DNA of 64,000 nt from Vitreoscilla massiliensis (GTDB lineage: Bacteria > Pseudomonadota > Gammaproteobacteria > Burkholderiales > Neisseriaceae). The position numbers and the translations under genes are program-made. Location of the stretch: positions 453,367 to 517,366 of the forward strand of contig NZ_LN898220.1 of assembly GCF_001457815.1 (NCBI RefSeq), in the 5' to 3' direction. Shown here piece after piece: positions 60,689-64,000 of the stretch. Position 1 is the stretch's first letter. Each line of letters opens with the position of its first letter. The notes below the pieces were generated by a model. It searched no databases. It was not told where the DNA came from and worked only from the letters and a program-made list of their open reading frames with translations.

Positions 60689-61872
60689 GCTCGGGCCTCC
60701 GCGACACTGGCCAACACCGCAGCGGCCAATTGTGGGTAAGATTTAATCGCCAATGCGGCCTGTAAAGCCGCGCGGCTCATGTTGTGATAGCGCTCAGCGT
60801 CGTCCATCAACACAGTTACGGCAGTGGCAATACCAGCCGGTGACAGCGATTGCTGTGCCTCCATGCTGTCAGTGAGCGCGCGATACGAATAATCGCGGTC
60901 AAAGGTAGCCGCTTCGTGCATGGCGGCAGTAAATGCTTCACCATCCCAGTGCGGCGGAATGCACACCCCGTTAATGCCATCGCTGACCACTTCTGGCAAA
61001 CCATCGGTGGCCGCACCTATCACGGGCAAGCCTGCTGCAAACGCCTCGATTGCCACCAAACCGTAACTTTCCCAAATCGATGGGCACACAAACACATCAC
61101 ATTGCTGATAAAACGCATCCATGTCTTCTACATAGCCCAGCAAACGCACGTGCTCGCTCAAGCCCAAACGCTGTACCCGTTGCTGTAAACGCTCCAAGTC
61201 TGGGCCCGTACCGGCAATGTGTAAACTCACATCTCGCCCTTGTTCGCGCAGCCATGCCACTGCTTCAATCAATACTGCAAAATTCTTGCGTGCCACCAAA
61301 CGCCCCGCCGCACCCAATACCAAGCGGCCTGTAGGCAAGGTGCGGGGTTGAGTATTGACATTCGGTTGTTTGAAAACGGTATTTTCGATGACGGTTATCG
61401 GCTGGGTCACGCCATGGTGCAGTTGCAACATGCGTTTGGCGGCTTGCGACACTGCAATGCAATGGTGAATATTGTGATAACACTGTTGTAATTGTTCAGT
61501 GCTGTAGCGCTCCCAAGCGCTGCCATGCTCGTAAAACACGATGGGTGTGACAATACCGCGGGTGTCCAAAACCTGACTCCAGTTCAACACCACATCGGCA
61601 CCGCTTTGCTGTATCAACTGACGGCGACGGCCGGCACGCAGCGATTTGGGCAAACGCACGCTGCCCCAATGTTTGCTGCTGTATATGCCCACCACTTGCG
61701 CCGCTTGCGCGAGCGGTGTGGCCAAGCTGGGATGGATGTGTTTGTCAAACAAGACCAAGCTGTGTCGCACTTGGGGCGTGGCCAAAATCAGCTCTAAGGC
61801 CATGCGTTCTATGCCACCGATCACACGCAAATCAACGATGTGGGCAATGTGTAGGTTCGCTTGTGGGCTCAT
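60685..61872 (-). CDS. GT4-family glycosyltransferase
   Basis: 395 aa, GT-B fold. The N-terminal loop IVDLRVIGGIERMALELI and the C-terminal donor-site region CPSIWESYGLVAIEAFAAGLPVIGA are typical of GT4. Text such as GAAGRLVARKNFAVLIEA and LLGYVEDMDAFYQQCDVFV fits surface-polysaccharide transferases. An exact DUS-like word lies at 60755. It starts 3 bp after the interrupted gene upstream. Confidence 0.9.
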   Translation of the reverse strand: MSPQANLHIAHIVDLRVIGGIERMALELILATPQVRHSLVLFDKHIHPSLATPLAQAAQVVGIYSSKHWGSVRLPKSLRAGRRRQLIQQSGADVVLNWSQVLDTRGIVTPIVFYEHGSAWERYSTEQLQQCYHNIHHCIAVSQAAKRMLQLHHGVTQPITVIENTVFKQPNVNTQPRTLPTGRLVLGAAGRLVARKNFAVLIEAVAWLREQGRDVSLHIAGTGPDLERLQQRVQRLGLSEHVRLLGYVEDMDAFYQQCDVFVCPSIWESYGLVAIEAFAAGLPVIGAATDGLPEVVSDGINGVCIPPHWDGEAFTAAMHEAATFDRDYSYRALTDSMEAQQSLSPAGIATAVTVLMDDAERYHNMSRAALQAALAIKSYPQLAAAVLASVAEARA

Positions 61873-61875
61873 GGT

Positions 61876-62785
61876 TTATTCTGTGCTGTCCTGTGTGGCC
61901 ATGAATTCGGCCAAATCAATGCGCGGAAAGATACTGTCATCCAAACCGCTGTCCAAACACAAATTATAACCTTGTATGCCCAAATCCTGAAAAATCTGGG
62001 CCGCCAAGGCAAAAGAGGGGTAGATTGTTTGTGCAAACTCTTGATGCAAACGGGTTTCCAAACGGTTGTGTTCGTTTTCATAAAATCGGGGCGCGTCAAA
62101 ATTTTTCATGTCGACACCGGCCAAAAACACCCGTTTGTAACCCAAGGCCGCGGCGATTTGCAGTGCAAAATACACCACCGTACCGCCACTGACATAACCG
62201 CGGTACATGTCCATAGTGAAGCCAACATTGTGCTCTTTGCGCCAAACCAATTTGGCCGTGCTGTCTTCGGCCACGGCGGCCATGCCAGCAAAATCGACTT
62301 TGGGCAAATACACCGCTTTTTGGCGGTCTTCAAAAATCACCACCCGTGCCAACACATTTTTTTGGCCTATCAACTCGTAAATTTTGCGCAGGCAAAACAA
62401 ATTGGTAAAGAAAATCACCTGCGGCTGCGCCAACACTTCGGCAATGATATGGATGCGGTCTTGTACAAACCCTTGGTCTATCACCGCATAGTATTCTAAG
62501 ACTTTGTTTGGATAGTCTGCCAACAAATTAACTGAGCCATTCACCGCCATCCAATCGGCCTGTAACAACAGACTTAAATCCACATTCTTAATCGATGGGC
62601 CGCTGGCCACAATGACCAAATCATCAGCTTTCACCGCCGCCACCTCATCCAAACTCAGCACTGGTATCGGCTTGCCCAAATAGCGTGGTTCGCGCAAACA
62701 GCCGTCAGCATCACGATGGATGCCAATGTACGGCCAAATTTTTTCGCTGTGGCGGTAGCTGCGCGGTCGGGTATAGCGGTAGACC
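61876..62785 (-). pseudogene. Sugar-transferase-like gene (DUF115/GT42-like), 5' end cut by IS3 element
   Basis: About 300 residues remain. The motif LVIVASGPSIKNVDLSLLL, followed by MAVNGS and later SGGTVVYFALQIAAALGYKRVFLAGVDM, is the pattern of MptE-like DUF115 proteins and of GT42-type sialyltransferases such as Campylobacter Cst. No membrane segment. The frame stays open to 62811 only because it reads nine codons into the insertion sequence (MSCCIRPLQ), so the true start lies beyond the IS, outside the window. Position at the head of the glycosyltransferase operon suggests a role in surface glycans. Expression of a shortened product from within the IS is possible. Confidence 0.7.
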
Positions 62786-62852
62786 TGTAGTGGTCTAATA
62801 CAACAGGACACATTTCTGAGAGAATATTAATTCCCTTTGAAAGGTCAAAATC

Positions 62853-63131
62853 ATGGCAAAAAAGAGCCCACGCCGTCATTCAGATGAATTCAAACAAGAA
62901 ACGGTTGATTTGGTGTTGAAACAAGGTTATTCAGTGGCTGATGCTGCTAGAGCAGTCGGTATCACTCCAGCTTTGCTCTATAAATGGAAAGCCAAACTGA
63001 CTGAACAGCCAATATTGAATGATGATGAGAAGGCCGAATTATTGCGATTGCGCAAAGAAATAAAACAGCTTCGAATGGAGCAAGAAATATTAAAAAAGGC
63101 CAGCGCTTACTTTGCGAAGCACGTGAAGTAA
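62853..63131 (+). CDS. IS3-family OrfA (HTH protein)
   Basis: 92 aa. Helix-turn-helix (YSVADAARAVGITPALLYKWK) followed by a leucine-zipper coiled coil (AELLRLRKEIKQLRMEQEILKK). Binds the terminal repeats. A slippery A-AAA-AAG heptamer at 63092-63098 is in the correct phase for -1 frameshifting into the transposase frame. Confidence 0.93.
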   Translation: MAKKSPRRHSDEFKQETVDLVLKQGYSVADAARAVGITPALLYKWKAKLTEQPILNDDEKAELLRLRKEIKQLRMEQEILKKASAYFAKHVK

Positions 63132-63991
63132 GATACAATTTTATTCAACAAAATCAACGCCATTACCCAATTAAGACTCTGTGCAAAGTAATGAAAGTAA
63201 GTGTTTCAGCCTACTATGCCTTGGAACCTAAACGGACAAATCTGGTTGAAGTTGGTTTACAAATCCAAATCAGAGCTCTGTTTAACCAACACAAACAACG
63301 TATAGGTTCTCGCACAATTAAAGCGTTATTACAACAAATTGGATTCCAAGTCGGAAGGTACAAAGTTCGCAGTGTGATGAGAAAGTTGGGTTTGGTATGT
63401 CAGCAGCGTCAAGCATTTAAGGTGACAACCAAACGCAATGAGAGGCACCAAGTTCAATTCAACTTATTGAATCAAAACTTCCAACCGTTGTTTGCCAATG
63501 AAGTTTGGGCCGGCGACATTACTTACATCAAAACCAGCCAAGGTTGGCGCTACCTGGCTGTGGTGATGGACTTGTTCTCTCGCCGCATTGTGGGTTGGAG
63601 TATGGCTGAACGCATGAAAGCTGACTTGGTGATTCAAGCGTTACAACAGGCACATGTCTTACGCCAACCGCAGTATGGCTGTGTATTTCACAGCGACCGA
63701 GGTTCACAGTACACCAGTCGAGCCTTCGCTAAGAAAGCCAGTCAATTAAAGATGCGTTTGAGTATGTCTGATATGGGATGTTGCTACGATAATGCGGTAG
63801 TAGAGCGATTCTTTGGCAGTTTGAAATATGAAGGTTTAGGCCATACCACGAGCATGAATGAAAGTGTAGTCAAACAAGAAATCACGCAATTTATTCATTA
63901 TTACAATTTTAAACGGCCACATACAGCCAACAATGGAATGAGCCCATTGGAGTATGAAAATTCTCAGATAAAAGTGTCCTGCGCGGCTTGA
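63095..63991 (+). CDS. IS3-family OrfB transposase (DDE integrase core)
   Basis: Reading frame -1 to OrfA. From the frameshift site it reads GQRLLCEAREVRYNFIQQNQ and HYPIKTLCKVMKVSVSAYYA, standard for IS3 OrfB, so the natural product is the OrfAB fusion; an internal ATG at 63191 would give 266 aa. The catalytic triad is D in WAGDITYIKTS, D in CVFHSDRGSQYTS and E in CCYDNAVVERFFGSLKYE. All are intact, so the element may still be active. Confidence 0.93.
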   Translation, partial: KGQRLLCEAREVRYNFIQQNQRHYPIKTLCKVMKVSVSAYYALEPKRTNLVEVGLQIQIRALFNQHKQRIGSRTIKALLQQIGFQVGRYKVRSVMRKLGLVCQQRQAFKVTTKRNERHQVQFNLLNQNFQPLFANEVWAGDITYIKTSQGWRYLAVVMDLFSRRIVGWSMAERMKADLVIQALQQAHVLRQPQYGCVFHSDRGSQYTSRAFAKKASQLKMRLSMSDMGCCYDNAVVERFFGSLKYEGLGHTTSMNESVVKQEITQFIHYYNFKRPHTANNGMSPLEYENSQIKVSCAA

Positions 63992-64000
63992 CCACTACAA

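Larger units (their letters stand above)
4146..60765. repeat. Dispersed DUS-like word GCGGCCTGTAA
   Basis: Exact copies read by eye. Plus strand starts: 4146, 9743, 12518, 14754, 15101, 19775, 20069, 25905, 27165, 27342, 29999, 31709, 33702, 36150, 37945, 42578, 48054, 54150, 59564, 60755. Inverse copies start at 27358, 30912, 31962, 33804, 35387, 36165, 41048, 41305, 42592, 46978, 48031, 55658, 55934, 56718, 59579. One-mismatch copies include 25918, 28953, 34832, 39703, 56114 and 62555. Often extended to AAGCGGCCTGTAAA. It shares the CTG core and AA end with known Neisseriaceae DUS (ATGCCGTCTGAA, AGGCTGCCTGAA). The span given is from first to last copy. Confidence 0.85.
62786..63999 (+). mobile_element. 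IS3-family insertion sequence, complete
   Basis: 1214 bp. Terminal inverted repeats begin TGTAGTGGTC at 62786 and end GACCACTACA at 63999; inner matches CAGGACAC extend the repeat to about 30 bp with a mismatched middle. The left flank is ACC (62783-62785) and the only base after the right end is A, consistent with a 3-bp target duplication. Two overlapping frames give OrfA and, by -1 frameshift, OrfAB transposase. Confidence 0.92.

Noticed and set aside
62786..62811. ATG at 62811 as the true start of the sugar-transferase-like gene
   Set aside because: These codons lie inside the inverted repeat of the IS; the reading is a by-product of the insertion.

Overview
This 64-kb window is chromosomal DNA from a beta-proteobacterium, most likely a member of the Neisseriaceae. 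Four things point there: a complete 14-gene-type nuo operon (nuoA to the start of nuoL is visible), a MarR regulator nearly superposable on the Neisseria FarR/NadR family, a zipA-ligA pair with an unusually long LigA, and above all an 11-base word, GCGGCCTGTAA (usually AAGCGGCCTGTAAA), that I counted by eye about 35 times on the two strands. Chance predicts far less than one copy. It looks and behaves like a Neisseriaceae DNA uptake sequence (DUS), in a dialect I do not recognise from the published list. I cannot name the species.

Layout. 1-10609 (minus): nuoL(partial)-K-J-I-H-G-F-E-D-C-B-A, with a Fur-box-like site about 190 bp upstream of nuoA. 10974-19040: an 8-kb P4-like satellite or integrative island in the 3' end of tRNA-Leu(GAG). 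It has an integrase, AlpA, a Mu-type Gam, a Mor-like activator, small phage-type genes, a TOPRIM primase and a DUF927 helicase, followed by a dense cluster of GGTAGCCAC iterons that looks like a replication origin. Repeated AGTACCGTAAAA boxes at both ends look like integrase arm sites. The island separates tRNA-Leu, secG and tpiA from nuoA, an order that is contiguous in many beta-proteobacteria. 20336-25853 (plus): phosphate uptake, pstSCAB and a PiT transporter, with a Pho box and an attenuator-like hairpin after pstS. 26029-27008: a Pcm-type methyltransferase and a rhodanese.

27398-34156 (minus): ampD, zipA, ligA, galU and a catalytically degenerate aldehyde-dehydrogenase-fold protein. 34310-41209 (plus): an acyl-CoA dehydrogenase, a two-subunit hydantoinase/oxoprolinase-type enzyme and an AraC regulator. 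41579-48024 (plus): a TerC protein, parC and a PilS/PilR-type two-component pair. 48204-55212 (plus): a tightly overlapping RDD / SpoIIM-like / DUF4129 / DUF4350 / MoxR / DUF58 operon, then rsmJ and a Nudix gene. 56830-59287: crcB, a farR/nadR-like MarR gene and fba. 59642-62785 (minus): two GT4 glycosyltransferases and a sugar-transferase-like gene broken by an IS3-family element (62786-63999) that ends one base before the window does.

Inverted pairs of the DUS word form the stem-loops between many transcription units, as in Neisseria. The items most worth follow-up are the island with its iterons and arm sites, the DUS dialect, and the inactive-looking ALDH homologue.
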